DNA of 64,000 bases, from positions 908,919 to 972,918 of the forward strand of contig OW568870.1 of NCBI GenBank assembly GCA_938743325.2, in the 5' to 3' direction. This DNA is from Pycnococcus provasolii (Eukaryota > Chlorophyta > Pseudoscourfieldiophyceae > Pseudoscourfieldiales > Pycnococcaceae). The position numbers and the translations under genes were made by a program. Shown piece after piece: positions 47,273 to 56,444 of this stretch. Under the pieces are notes generated by a model. The model ran no database searches, was not told the DNA's origin, and saw only the letters and a list, made by a program, of their open reading frames with translations. Positions within the stretch are counted from its first letter, which is position 1, and every line of letters starts with the position of its first letter.

Positions 47273-48454
47273 ATGGCGGCGGCGGCGGCTCCACGAAGAA
47301 CGTGCGCGTGCCTGGAGGTGTCCTATGTGTCCTCATCATCTCACTGTGAGTCCTTAGTGACTTCACTGCTCAGTGCACATTCCTTGACGATGCACGCATC
47401 TTATACTTCTCCGGAGAAGGAAAGATCCTTGTTTAATGTGCTTGTGTCCTTCCCGTCGTCCCAAGAACGTGATGTGCTCGCATCAATCGCTTCATCACCC
47501 TCCGACGTGGACGTAAAAGGTGTGGAAGTCGCGGCGACGTGCCCGTGCCTGCTGCCCGTTCAGCCTGTGACGCAAAAGGAACTCGCCATGGAGTTTTCAT
47601 CGAACGACGAAGAACACTTTCTCAAGTTCGGTGTGCTCATTTCCCCAAAGGGGTCGACAACGAATAGTGACCACACTATAAGTGCTCTTCGCTCTCTCGT
47701 CCAAACGCACTGCGACGCGGCTGACGAGGCACTAGCACGTCGGGACATATCAGGAACGAATGAAACGTTCGACTTTCGCGAAATATCAAGCCGGGGAGGA
47801 AAACGATTTGACCAGATTCTTGCAAGCGGCATTGCAAAGAATGTCGACACCGACTTCGTGTGCATGCCACCAAGCAAAGCAGTGGACGACGACGGCGTGC
47901 AGGCTCTTGTTCACCTCGCAAGAAATGCGGCATGGATACCCTTGGTAGACTCCTTACTTGGCAAAGACGAGTGGAGGTGTCAGTGCAGCGCAGTATACAG
48001 CCGCCGAGGTTCACCAGACCAGCGCTGGCACTCAGACGGAGCGCACGTCCAGGCGGGTGCTGGATACTTTACGGAGGACATGCCGCTGAGTGGTATGGGA
48101 GGCGAAGGTGAAGCAACGCCGTATGCCGTCTGCGTATTCCTTGCGCTCGACGCTTGCGGTCCTTCGACGAATGGCGTTGGCGCAACATCCTTTTGGCCAG
48201 GCAGTCATGCGCGCGAGCAGCTTGTCGGCTTTGGCGCGTTTGCGGATGCCATGGACTTGAGCGTAGAAGCTGATTTGAACCCAGGTGGATTCGTGGTGTA
48301 CGACTACCGTCTGCTGCACAAAGGCATGGCATTTGACGAACATGCACGAACGTGTGACGGGTCGAACCAGCGTTCGTTGATTCAATTCGTGTATCACAAG
48401 ACATGGTACAAGGAGCGGAGGAACTACGGACAGCATTCCCTGTTCGAAACGTGA
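47273..48454 (+). CDS. phytanoyl-CoA dioxygenase-like Fe(II)/2-oxoglutarate oxygenase
   Basis: ATG 47273 gives 393 residues; an in-frame GTG at 47267 was ignored. The double-stranded beta-helix core is in the C-terminal half. Iron ligands His 253 and Asp 255 lie in RWHSDGAH and His 349 in YRLLHKGM, with the 2-oxoglutarate-binding Arg 367 in NQRSLIQFVY. ATSFWPGSH is also typical of the PhyH family. These enzymes hydroxylate lipids, small metabolites or proteins; the substrate cannot be told. The N-terminal 220 residues are divergent. TGTAA lies 29 bases after the stop, and only 48 bases separate it from the convergent LRR gene. Confidence 0.85.
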   Translation: MAAAAAPRRTCACLEVSYVSSSSHCESLVTSLLSAHSLTMHASYTSPEKERSLFNVLVSFPSSQERDVLASIASSPSDVDVKGVEVAATCPCLLPVQPVTQKELAMEFSSNDEEHFLKFGVLISPKGSTTNSDHTISALRSLVQTHCDAADEALARRDISGTNETFDFREISSRGGKRFDQILASGIAKNVDTDFVCMPPSKAVDDDGVQALVHLARNAAWIPLVDSLLGKDEWRCQCSAVYSRRGSPDQRWHSDGAHVQAGAGYFTEDMPLSGMGGEGEATPYAVCVFLALDACGPSTNGVGATSFWPGSHAREQLVGFGAFADAMDLSVEADLNPGGFVVYDYRLLHKGMAFDEHARTCDGSNQRSLIQFVYHKTWYKERRNYGQHSLFET

Positions 48455-48502
48455 ATAAAACAGTCCTCCTTTGTACACTTAATGTAAAATATGTATATAA
48501 GG

Positions 48503-49927
48503 CTAAGCCGCACGCACGTGGATATCGATACCTTCTCGGCATGCGCGAAGTTCTTCGACAGCATCCTTCGCACTTTCGCCACCCTCCTCCGCAGCAATGT
48601 CAGCGATGCAGGGGTTGCCTCCAAGCTCAAGCGTCGTGAGTGCCGGCAGCGCACCACCGCGCACAACCTCCGCGACTGCCGCTAGTGTCTCCGTGTCGAT
48701 GTCGCACTCGCACGCTCTCAGCTGCGTGCACGACGTGAGCCAGCCGGCATCCTTCGCCTGCGTGAGCAGCCTAACGGCGGCGCCGGCACCTAATTTTGCG
48801 CCATTCACGCAGAGGCGCGAACCTATCGAGCCAACTGCGCGTGCTGCGGCGCACGCACCTCGCTCAGAAAGCGTCTTCCCGCTGACATCGAGTGCACAAA
48901 TCCCCTCGCCCATGTTTGCGTCGGCGAGTGCGGAGACGGCATCGTCGTCCACGCGTTCGTTGTCCGACACATCGAGCTGAAGTGCGGGCAAGCTTTGTGC
49001 ATGCCTTTTTCTTGCACACGTTCCGATGGCGACGAGGCTTTCGACGCCCAGTTGACACCTCGCAAAGTCGAATTGGGCGAGCGACGGTGCCACGGCGTGT
49101 TCGCTTCCTAGTGCGTCGAAAAGCTGCTTAATGGCGTCATCGGATGCACCCGAGTCTCTGAGGGACAGAGACACGAGCGTTGCAGTATTGTCCAGTGCGC
49201 TGACGACGCCACTGAGGATGCAGTCACCTACTTTCGTCTCGGGTGTCGTCATGTTGCAGTGGTTGGCGACGAGGTGTTTGATGGACTTGGCGGCAACTCC
49301 GAGCTGTTTCGTGCCGTTTGGATCCGTCCACGTGCACGCCGACACGTCGAGCGTGCTAAGAGCGCTGTTTCTTGCGGCGAGCGCATTTGCGAGTGGTGCC
49401 ATGGACGTTTCGTCAACGTCGTCGTGTCCCTCCATGGTGACGGATTCGATGTTCTTGTTGTTTTTGATGGCGTCAGCGAGCGCACACCACGTGTTGTTCG
49501 CGGCATTTCCTGGTCCTGATATGGTGAGATCTTTCACGCTAGGTGCGTTTGCTGCACCGTCTGTGAGTATGCATGCCAACACGGCGTCGGAGATGAGAGA
49601 GCACCCGACCTTTACAGCCAGCAGAGACGTCGAACTTGCGATGATAGCTGCCAAACAACGTGCTGAATTTTCGTCCGTTGGTCCACGCGGGATGACAATT
49701 TCCGTAAGGTTGGTTAAAAGGTTTGCTTGAACGGCTTGGTGTATAGTGACATAGTGAGCGTGCGACAGTGTTCGAGAGGGCAGGACCACGCAAGAAGTCA
49801 AAGAAAGAGGAGGAGGAGGAGACTGAGAGGAATCCAGCGAAGACAAAGCGTCGGTTATCGTCTGTAGCCATGAAGGGGGTAAAGCTTCTAAAGTGCTACC
49901 TGCTGAGGAGTGGGCTCCCCACACCAT
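48503..49927 (-). CDS. leucine-rich-repeat protein, ribonuclease-inhibitor-like
   Basis: ATG 49927 gives 474 residues. Repeats of the ribonuclease-inhibitor type run from about residue 70 to 455. Examples are LSTLDVSACTWTD, LVSLSLRDSGASDDAI, PALQLDVSDNERVDDDAV and LTTLELGGNPCIAD. There is no F-box, nucleotide-binding domain, kinase or membrane helix, so it is a free-standing scaffold or adaptor. The specific partner is unknown. It is divergent from the eEF1B-beta-like gene, with telomere-like units between them. Confidence 0.82.
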   Translation of the reverse strand: MVWGAHSSAGSTLEALPPSWLQTITDALSSLDSSQSPPPPLSLTSCVVLPSRTLSHAHYVTIHQAVQANLLTNLTEIVIPRGPTDENSARCLAAIIASSTSLLAVKVGCSLISDAVLACILTDGAANAPSVKDLTISGPGNAANNTWCALADAIKNNKNIESVTMEGHDDVDETSMAPLANALAARNSALSTLDVSACTWTDPNGTKQLGVAAKSIKHLVANHCNMTTPETKVGDCILSGVVSALDNTATLVSLSLRDSGASDDAIKQLFDALGSEHAVAPSLAQFDFARCQLGVESLVAIGTCARKRHAQSLPALQLDVSDNERVDDDAVSALADANMGEGICALDVSGKTLSERGACAAARAVGSIGSRLCVNGAKLGAGAAVRLLTQAKDAGWLTSCTQLRACECDIDTETLAAVAEVVRGGALPALTTLELGGNPCIADIAAEEGGESAKDAVEELRACREGIDIHVRAA

Positions 49928-50243
49928 CACAAAAGGCTTGCGCTGATCTCAAACGTGTTTCCGAAAGATTCGTATGGCGCCGCCGCCTAGGCAGTAAGAA
50001 GGCAAGGAGAGGTCCACATCATAGGTATTAGGGTTAGGGTTAGGAAGCCTCGGGTTCTTCTCTCGGGGAACTCTCCTCTGGTCTGGGAAATCTGAACTCT
50101 CCTTCTGGTGGGACCGGTGTCCCAGCTTCCCAGTTCCCTTCCCTTCCCTTGTTGGAGGTGGGTGGCGGCGCGTCGTCGATCTCAAAACAACATCCCAAGA
50201 CAACATCCCTCTCCGACAAGTGGGTCTCCACACTCCAAGCAAC
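49928..50243. promoter_or_regulatory. bidirectional LRR/eEF1B promoter with telomere-like boxes
   Basis: Nearly three perfect TTAGGG units (50028-50044) lie in the middle of this 316-base head-to-head gap. CTTCCC-type repeats follow at about 50131-50150. Confidence 0.6.
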
Positions 50244-51164
50244 ATGCCGTACGCGTACAAGTCCGTTAAGGACCTCGATACTCACCTGGCGACGCGCAGC
50301 TACGTCTCGGGGTACCAGGCGTCCACCGATGACCTGACCGTCTTCATGGCGCTCGCAGGGGCACCGCCCGCCGCAGCTGCGACGCCGCACGCCGCGCGAT
50401 GGTACGCGCACATCAGCGCGCTCGTCGCTAGCACGTTCCCGGGAACGCCAGAGGGTGTCACCGGTGTCTCTGGTGCTGCGGCTGCGCCCGCCGCCGCCGC
50501 AGCAGCAGCGCCATCCAAAAAGGATAAGAAGAAGGGTGGCGAAGACGGTGGAAAGAAGGGACCGCCATCCGCCGAGGAGATCGCCGCGATGAAGGCGGCC
50601 AAGCAGGCGGAAATCGAAAAGAAGCTCATCAAGGATGTTACCAAGGAGGGTGGAAAGAAGGGTGTCGAGATCGAAGGTGCCGCAGACATGGGAGGACTCG
50701 AGTTCTTCTGCACCACCATGGAAAAGCCGGACGGTGAGCTGAAGTTCCTGAAGATGTCCATGGAGGCGATGAACGAGGTGCCTGACCCCGATGGCGAGGA
50801 GCGACGTGGTGGATCAGGACACGTGGGCAAGATGCTCTTCTCCGCCGGAACGGAGGCGATGTCCATGGTCGCGTACGTGCCCAAGGACAAGCAGAACCGC
50901 ATCAACGCCACGGAGTGGCTGAAGAGCGTCTGCGGGGATGCCGGTGTGAAGGGAGAGCTCCAGGCTGGAGGAGATGCTGGACTTGCGACGGCCATCGCCA
51001 AGGCGAACCCCGACGCTGGCATGTTCACCATCAAGATGAAAGATGCCGCCATGGCGCACGGCTTTTCGTACCTGCGTGAGCGTGGATGCTTCCCGGAGGA
51101 TACCGGCGACGACGACGACGACGACGGCGAATACGTGTACGGCGACGACGACTTCCCAAGCTAA
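50244..51164 (+). CDS. eEF1B-beta-like N-terminal domain with an unrecognised C-terminal domain
   Basis: ATG 50244 gives 306 residues. Residues about 8-65 (LDTHLATRSYVSGYQAS...ALAGAPP...HAARWYAHISAL) match the GST-C-like N-terminal domain of elongation factor 1B beta and relatives. A Lys-rich linker (about 90-140, KKDKKKGG) follows. Residues about 150-285 are globular (LEFFCTTMEKPDGELKFL, KMLFSAGTEAMSMVAYVP) and are not the known guanine-nucleotide-exchange domain. The tail is acidic (poly-Asp). It may be a translation-associated scaffold, or a member of a lineage-specific family. TGTAA lies 55 bases after the stop. Confidence 0.72.
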   Translation: MPYAYKSVKDLDTHLATRSYVSGYQASTDDLTVFMALAGAPPAAAATPHAARWYAHISALVASTFPGTPEGVTGVSGAAAAPAAAAAAAPSKKDKKKGGEDGGKKGPPSAEEIAAMKAAKQAEIEKKLIKDVTKEGGKKGVEIEGAADMGGLEFFCTTMEKPDGELKFLKMSMEAMNEVPDPDGEERRGGSGHVGKMLFSAGTEAMSMVAYVPKDKQNRINATEWLKSVCGDAGVKGELQAGGDAGLATAIAKANPDAGMFTIKMKDAAMAHGFSYLRERGCFPEDTGDDDDDDGEYVYGDDDFPS

Positions 51165-51312
51165 ACGTTTTGTCCCGTGGGAACAGAACCATTTTTTTTT
51201 CGTGGGTTTTGTTATTTTTGTAACTTGGCATCGCCTTGAAAAAAATAATAAAATTATATGTATTTACAATATGGTACAATTTCTTCCTTTCCGTTTATTT
51301 TGTTTTTATCTT

Positions 51313-52869
51313 TCACGAAACAAGGTTTGGAGCACGTCCAAGGTTGTCCGCGTCACCGAGGCGCTCGGACAGACGGGCCTTCCATGGAAGCTGCTGCCAT
51401 GACCACGTGTGCTCGCCAACACGACGCTCATAGGGCACGCTGCCTCTTTGCTCCTCACGCCTCGCGCGGGCGTACATCGCCAAAGCGCTTTCCACGAGCG
51501 CGGCACGCCTGCGCGCGGCGAAAGGAGACGCGTGCTCGTCCGTCGGCAGGTCCAGGCGCCCACCTGCGGTTGCGTGTGTGCGACAAATCTCCGCCGCGGC
51601 GCTATTCGCCTCCGCGACTGCCCACGCAGGAGCCCCATCGATGCCGCAAGTTGAGGCATCAGCACCTACGCGTATGAGGTGGCGAGCGCTCGACTCCGCA
51701 CCAGCCTCCAGTGCGCAGGCAAGTGGCGTGCGCCCCGATGCGTCGCGCCACTCCAACTCTCGAGCAAACGTGCGAGGTCCCGCCTGCCGGCTTGCGTGCT
51801 CCGCCAGTGCACTGATGCAGCAGAGAACAGCCGCCTCGGAGCGCGAGGAGGCGGCAAGGTGCAGCGGTGTGGAAGCTGGCCCGTCGCTCGCGACGAAGCA
51901 CGGATATCCAGCTGCGACAAGCGCGCTTAAAGCGCCCGCACGGCCGCGCTTTGCTGCCGTGCGCACGACGTTGGATGCCTCAGCATGGCGCCTCGCCACG
52001 GCGTGCGCAGCTGGAAGGGGTGCACTTCTCGCTTTGTCGCGGTCATCTGGGCGACGCGCGAACACGCCGTCGAGTAGCGCGCCCTTGTCACTGTAGAGCA
52101 GGAGCAGATCTACGCACTTGTCGTAGGCATCCTCAGTGGCCGGAGCAAGCACCGCACCTGCCGCGGCTGCAAGGCACGACGTGACGTTTCGTCCTCGTCC
52201 TGCGCTCAGTAGGACACGCAGGACCGTGGGGTGTCCGTGCACGCACGCGATGAGCGCGGGTGTTTGTGCGTGCACGTCGCGCGCGTCGACGTCTGCGCCC
52301 GCGTGCAGGAGCGCCTCCGCGGCGCCTGCGGCCCCTCCTCTCGCCGCGGCGTGCAGCGCGGTTTCGTCGCTTTCGTGTTTTTGACACGCAAGTCTGTGCG
52401 TGTCCCCGTCGCTTAGGACATCAACGGCGCGTTGGTCGTCGCCCACCTCGCACGCTCGACGTAGTCTGCGAAACCTCTCTTCGTACGGTGCCTTACGTGC
52501 GACAAGGTTTTGCGAGTATGGTCGATGATGCCTCACTTTATCGACGTCGCACGCTCGCACGAGCATGTTAGCTTGTTGTTTCACGAGTTGTGCGTCTCTG
52601 AGTCTGTGTTCGTCGGTGTTTACCATGGCACGGCACGCGTGTTTGAATTCGCGCCTGTTTCCAACGCCTTCTGCGACATTTTCGTTTCGAGAGACGTACG
52701 GGTGTCCCTTCCCATTCCCAAACTTCATGGGCACGCATCCCGGCGGGATCGAGCGCGGAGCCATAAAATGAACATGATGATTGCGGTTATGAGAGACTCC
52801 TCCAAGTGTGTCCTGCCACGTGTCGCAAGGCTGGTTGACGCGAGGCACCATGGCGGCCGGTGCGTGCAT
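51313..52869 (-). CDS. ankyrin-repeat protein
   Basis: This is a 518-residue protein from ATG 52869. Ankyrin repeats are clear at about 165-235 (ETALHAAARGGAAGAAEALL, AGADVDARDVHAQTPALIAC), about 335-365 (STPLHLAASSRSEAA) and about 380-420 (GRTPLACALEAGAESSA, IRVGADAS). The stretches between look like decayed repeats. The first 150 residues are Arg/His-rich and without a recognised domain. There is no membrane helix or kinase. It is a protein-binding adaptor of unknown partner. TGTAA on the minus strand lies 45 bases after the stop. It is convergent with the eEF1B-like gene. Confidence 0.85.
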   Translation of the reverse strand: MHAPAAMVPRVNQPCDTWQDTLGGVSHNRNHHVHFMAPRSIPPGCVPMKFGNGKGHPYVSRNENVAEGVGNRREFKHACRAMVNTDEHRLRDAQLVKQQANMLVRACDVDKVRHHRPYSQNLVARKAPYEERFRRLRRACEVGDDQRAVDVLSDGDTHRLACQKHESDETALHAAARGGAAGAAEALLHAGADVDARDVHAQTPALIACVHGHPTVLRVLLSAGRGRNVTSCLAAAAGAVLAPATEDAYDKCVDLLLLYSDKGALLDGVFARRPDDRDKARSAPLPAAHAVARRHAEASNVVRTAAKRGRAGALSALVAAGYPCFVASDGPASTPLHLAASSRSEAAVLCCISALAEHASRQAGPRTFARELEWRDASGRTPLACALEAGAESSARHLIRVGADASTCGIDGAPAWAVAEANSAAAEICRTHATAGGRLDLPTDEHASPFAARRRAALVESALAMYARARREEQRGSVPYERRVGEHTWSWQQLPWKARLSERLGDADNLGRAPNLVS

Positions 52870-54112
52870 GCACTACGAGCCTTACAGCCTTAAGGGTCGA
52901 GAGCGGTCAACGATCCCCCGGTGCCAAGGTCCCGGGATGCGACAGCTGTACCCTGTAAGGTTGGGAGGGGAAAAGGCGAATATGGAAGGCCACAACAAGG
53001 AAAGGGGTCCCGGCGACCGGCATCCGGGGGGAAAAGGCGTAAACTTTTTTTGGGGGTTAACGGTGTCCATGTTACGTAGAGGTGTAACGTAGTGTCTAAG
53101 CGTCACCGGCAAGGGACTAAGAGGGAGGGACATCAGGATCAGGTCGAGGGGAAAGGTCGAGGAGGGGGAATGCCCCCAACAATTGGGGGGTTTCAGCTCC
53201 AGGCCCTCTTGGCCCAGTTATCCCAGTATACTGCCGACCAAAATGGTCGGTCCCGACTTAAACATTTTGGTCAAACTAACCACCCTGAGGTCGAATGGTC
53301 GCTGCACTTGGTCGATGGGAACCTCTTGTACAGGAAATGGGCATCATCTTCTTTCCGCTCGTAAGTCAGCCATACCACATCTCAATTTATTCCATTTTTT
53401 ACCCTTGTTTTTACGCAAAAAGGGAGAGCATAATTTGACCCTTGAAACGTTGCACAGAGAGTCAATCCGATGGTCCAAGACTCCAAGCTCAGGACATGGC
53501 TGTGAGGAATTGCAGAAATTGGTCGTTGGACAGAGATTGCTCCTGGAGCATAATTTCCCTCACTCTCTGAAAGGGTTAACGTCGAAGAAAAGCTTCGTCA
53601 CAAGCGGTGGCAACCTTGTGACAAGGCACGGTTCCCATGGACTTGCTCAGAAAAAATGCTCGACCAATTTCTCCACAAGCGCGTAGGCGGCGAAAGGTGG
53701 CCAGGGGTGCGAGCGGTGGAAAAACACCTTTCTCCGCTTTGCGTTTTCACAGCTGTAGTCCAGTGACCACCGCTGCAGGGGCTACACTGCTACAGGCCAG
53801 GCCGGGTGCCACCCACCAGCCACCCACCGGCCTCGCCCTCCACCAACTTACTTCGACGCACAGCACGCACGGACGAGTCGCCACCCCTCCTCGTTCCTGC
53901 GCGCAGGACGGACGTCGACGTCGTTGTGTGTGCGCCATAACACAGCGACAGCACGCACCGTTGTCAGCAAGGAGCAACGGTACGGACAACCCTCGTCAAA
54001 CCAAAACGAAACATGCAAAAAACAAACAGAGAAACGTTTTGTTGCCAACTCAAGGGGAAACGAAGATCTCTCTTCTGGGGCGGCGAATCCAATAACAACT
54101 GAAACGTAAGAG
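52870..54112. other. long divergent intergenic region
   Basis: This 1243-base stretch lies between the ankyrin and RWP-RK genes. It holds a palindrome CCGACC-AAAAT-GGTCGG (53234-53250), GC-rich repeats and several overlapping short frames (for example 53183-53686) with no protein character. No telomere-like box was seen. A long 5' leader of the regulator gene is possible. I see no supported gene. Confidence 0.55.
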
Positions 54113-55984
54113 ATGGACAACAACGATGCATACGTTGACTTTCACAAGTTTGACGCCTTGCTGCTTCCCGACGACGCGGCGGCGGACGCGGACGCTGCCG
54201 CAGGTGTCCCACCGTCAAGCGCGGCGGCGCTCCCTGACAGCGACGGCCACCTCGGAGCGTACCAGGCTGCTGCACAGCCTCGGCAAGTGACGTACGCTCC
54301 AAAGGCAGAGTACCTCCAGGCTTCGACTCACGCGGCGGCGGCGGCGGCGGCCGCGCAGATGCAGCAGCAGCTGTACCAGCAGCAGCCCGAGCAGTATCGT
54401 GCAGCTGCAGCGGCGGTGGCGGCGGCGGGAGGAGGAGGGCAACAACAACCACCACCACCTCCACCACCACCACACCCGAGCACGAGTCAGGATATGAACG
54501 GCATGGTGTACGGTCACCACCACCATCAACATCAGCAACCTACGAATACGCTGCAAGGTTTTAACTTCGCGGCGCACACGCTAGGGCTCTGCGTCGACTC
54601 GCAGGCGGCGGCCGCACACCAGCACCATCAGCAGCACCAGCTCCAGCTCCAGCTCCACCAACAGCAGCAGCAACTTGCCGCTGCAAACGTGCAGCACCAA
54701 GTGAACCTCGAGGGGAGTGCTCACGGAGCGTACCAGTACGTCACGGCAGCTCTGCAGAATTCGAGACAGGTGCACGGTGTACCTTCGATGGAGGGTACCG
54801 TGCACGGAGGTGGCGGGCTCAGCGCCCACCATCAGCAAGGAGTTGTCAAGTTTGCCGCTGGGGACAGCACGCGAGGGGGGAGCCACTTCACCAACGGCAC
54901 GATCACTTCGAATCGCAGCGGAGAAACGCTCACGACGAGAGGCGGTGACAGCGAGATGAGTCCAGATGCCACGGAGATGGCACGCGTTCCCGTCGACAAG
55001 GAGGAACGCGCGAAGCAGCTGCAGGCTCTGCAAAGCCTGTTCGCATACCGTCTCAAGGAGGCTGCAGCTCGTCTTGGTGTGGGAACGACGAGCCTTAAGC
55101 GCATGTGCCGAGCACACGGAATCAAGCGCTGGCCACATCGCAAGGTTTTCTCCGTCGCAAGGTGCGTGGAGCAGCTTCGAAATGCCACGGGATGCACGAC
55201 GGGGGAGAACGCGGCGGCTCTGACCATGGCGGCAGTCAGCCGCGGCGCATCCGCGAGTGCATTGATGGACTCGTCTCTCGTGAGGCAGGCTTCCTCCAAA
55301 GGTGACCCGAACGTGGTCGGCATGAGCATGAGAGGCGAGAACCACTTCCAGGCGCTCGTTTCGGAGGCGCACGCCGCGGCTGACGGTCCGGCGAACAGTG
55401 ACCTGCCTCGCGCATCCTCAAAGGTGCACGCGAAGGTGAACATGAACAACCGAGATGACGACAAAAGCCCGACTGAAAACGGAATCATGTCGAGCGCGCG
55501 CCGCCCAGGCACGGACAGTCCGCAGGCAGTTACGAGACTCAATACACCCGCCAGCGACTCGGCGGATGACACGACAAGGGTGATGGATGGCAACGGCAAC
55601 AAAACAACGAAGGAGGAGTTTGCTAACCCAATCTTCGACAGCAGAGGCGCAATCCGCAATGGAAAAGCCGTTATGGTTGCCGCGGCAGGCGTTCATGACG
55701 ATAAGATCAGTATGGTGAAGGTGGAATACGGCGACGACGTTGTGAAGCTGCGCATGCAGCAAGACGACGCGCTCTCGTACCGAGCGCTGCTTGCCTCGGC
55801 AAAGCAGCGATTTCGCATGTCCTACGATTGTCGCATGCGCCTCAAGTATCAGGATGCAGACGGCGAGTGGGTGCTCCTGAGCGACGATACGGACCTCATC
55901 GAGGCATGGGCAGGGCGTGACAAGGGTATCCGCAGCGGGCATCTGCGACTACGCATGAGTCAGCAGGTGCGAATTGGCGACTAA
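54113..55984 (+). CDS. RWP-RK/PB1 transcription factor, NIN-like
   Basis: This is a 623-residue protein from ATG 54113. The first 240 residues are low in complexity: poly-Ala, Gln, His and Pro runs typical of activation regions. The RWP-RK DNA-binding domain (about 295-350) has the helix LKEAAARLGVGTTSLKRMCR and the RWPHRK signature (339-344). A Ser/Asp-rich linker follows, then a PB1 domain (about 533-617, VKVEYGDDVVKLRM, YQDADGEWVLLSDDTDLIEA). RWP-RK plus PB1 defines NIN-like proteins, which control nitrate responses in plants and algae. No GAF-like nitrate-sensing region is visible, so regulation may differ. It is the strongest marker of green-lineage affinity here. Confidence 0.9.
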   Translation: MDNNDAYVDFHKFDALLLPDDAAADADAAAGVPPSSAAALPDSDGHLGAYQAAAQPRQVTYAPKAEYLQASTHAAAAAAAAQMQQQLYQQQPEQYRAAAAAVAAAGGGGQQQPPPPPPPPHPSTSQDMNGMVYGHHHHQHQQPTNTLQGFNFAAHTLGLCVDSQAAAAHQHHQQHQLQLQLHQQQQQLAAANVQHQVNLEGSAHGAYQYVTAALQNSRQVHGVPSMEGTVHGGGGLSAHHQQGVVKFAAGDSTRGGSHFTNGTITSNRSGETLTTRGGDSEMSPDATEMARVPVDKEERAKQLQALQSLFAYRLKEAAARLGVGTTSLKRMCRAHGIKRWPHRKVFSVARCVEQLRNATGCTTGENAAALTMAAVSRGASASALMDSSLVRQASSKGDPNVVGMSMRGENHFQALVSEAHAAADGPANSDLPRASSKVHAKVNMNNRDDDKSPTENGIMSSARRPGTDSPQAVTRLNTPASDSADDTTRVMDGNGNKTTKEEFANPIFDSRGAIRNGKAVMVAAAGVHDDKISMVKVEYGDDVVKLRMQQDDALSYRALLASAKQRFRMSYDCRMRLKYQDADGEWVLLSDDTDLIEAWAGRDKGIRSGHLRLRMSQQVRIGD

Positions 55985-56444
55985 AACGAAACAAGTGAAA
56001 GAAGTTGAAATGCTAGCAATGTTTTGGGCATGAATTGATATGGAGTTGGTGCATTTCAAAAATGAGAAGAATGATGTATTTTTTGACGGCTGTTGCCCAG
56101 ATAACCAGTGGTCCTAAAAAAAATTAAAAAACTGGGGTTAGTTTAATGTTGATAAGAGAATTGTAAAGTTGACAAACAAAGTTCTCTTCTTCATAACCTC
56201 GGCGACAACATCAACGAAAACAAGTCGCAACCTGAGCCCTTTCTACGCCAACCAAAACGCCCTGATAGAGTGATACAACCTTCGAAATCACCTGCGCAAT
56301 GTACAAAAACGCGCAGTGAATGGCACCGGTGAATGGGGTTGAATGGTGAAAGTGAATGGTGTGAATGGACGACACGCTGGACAGAGTAAAGTACACTTCA
56401 TTACTGAATGAGGGATCTCAACTTTCTACATCTATTGAAATTAT
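55985..56444. other. convergent intergenic region
   Basis: This is 460 AT-rich bases between tail-to-tail genes, with a TGTAA near 56160. No gene is seen. Confidence 0.55.

Noticed and set aside
53183-53686. 167-codon frame upstream of the RWP-RK gene
   Set aside because: It lacks a convincing start and domain; probably leader or intergenic sequence.
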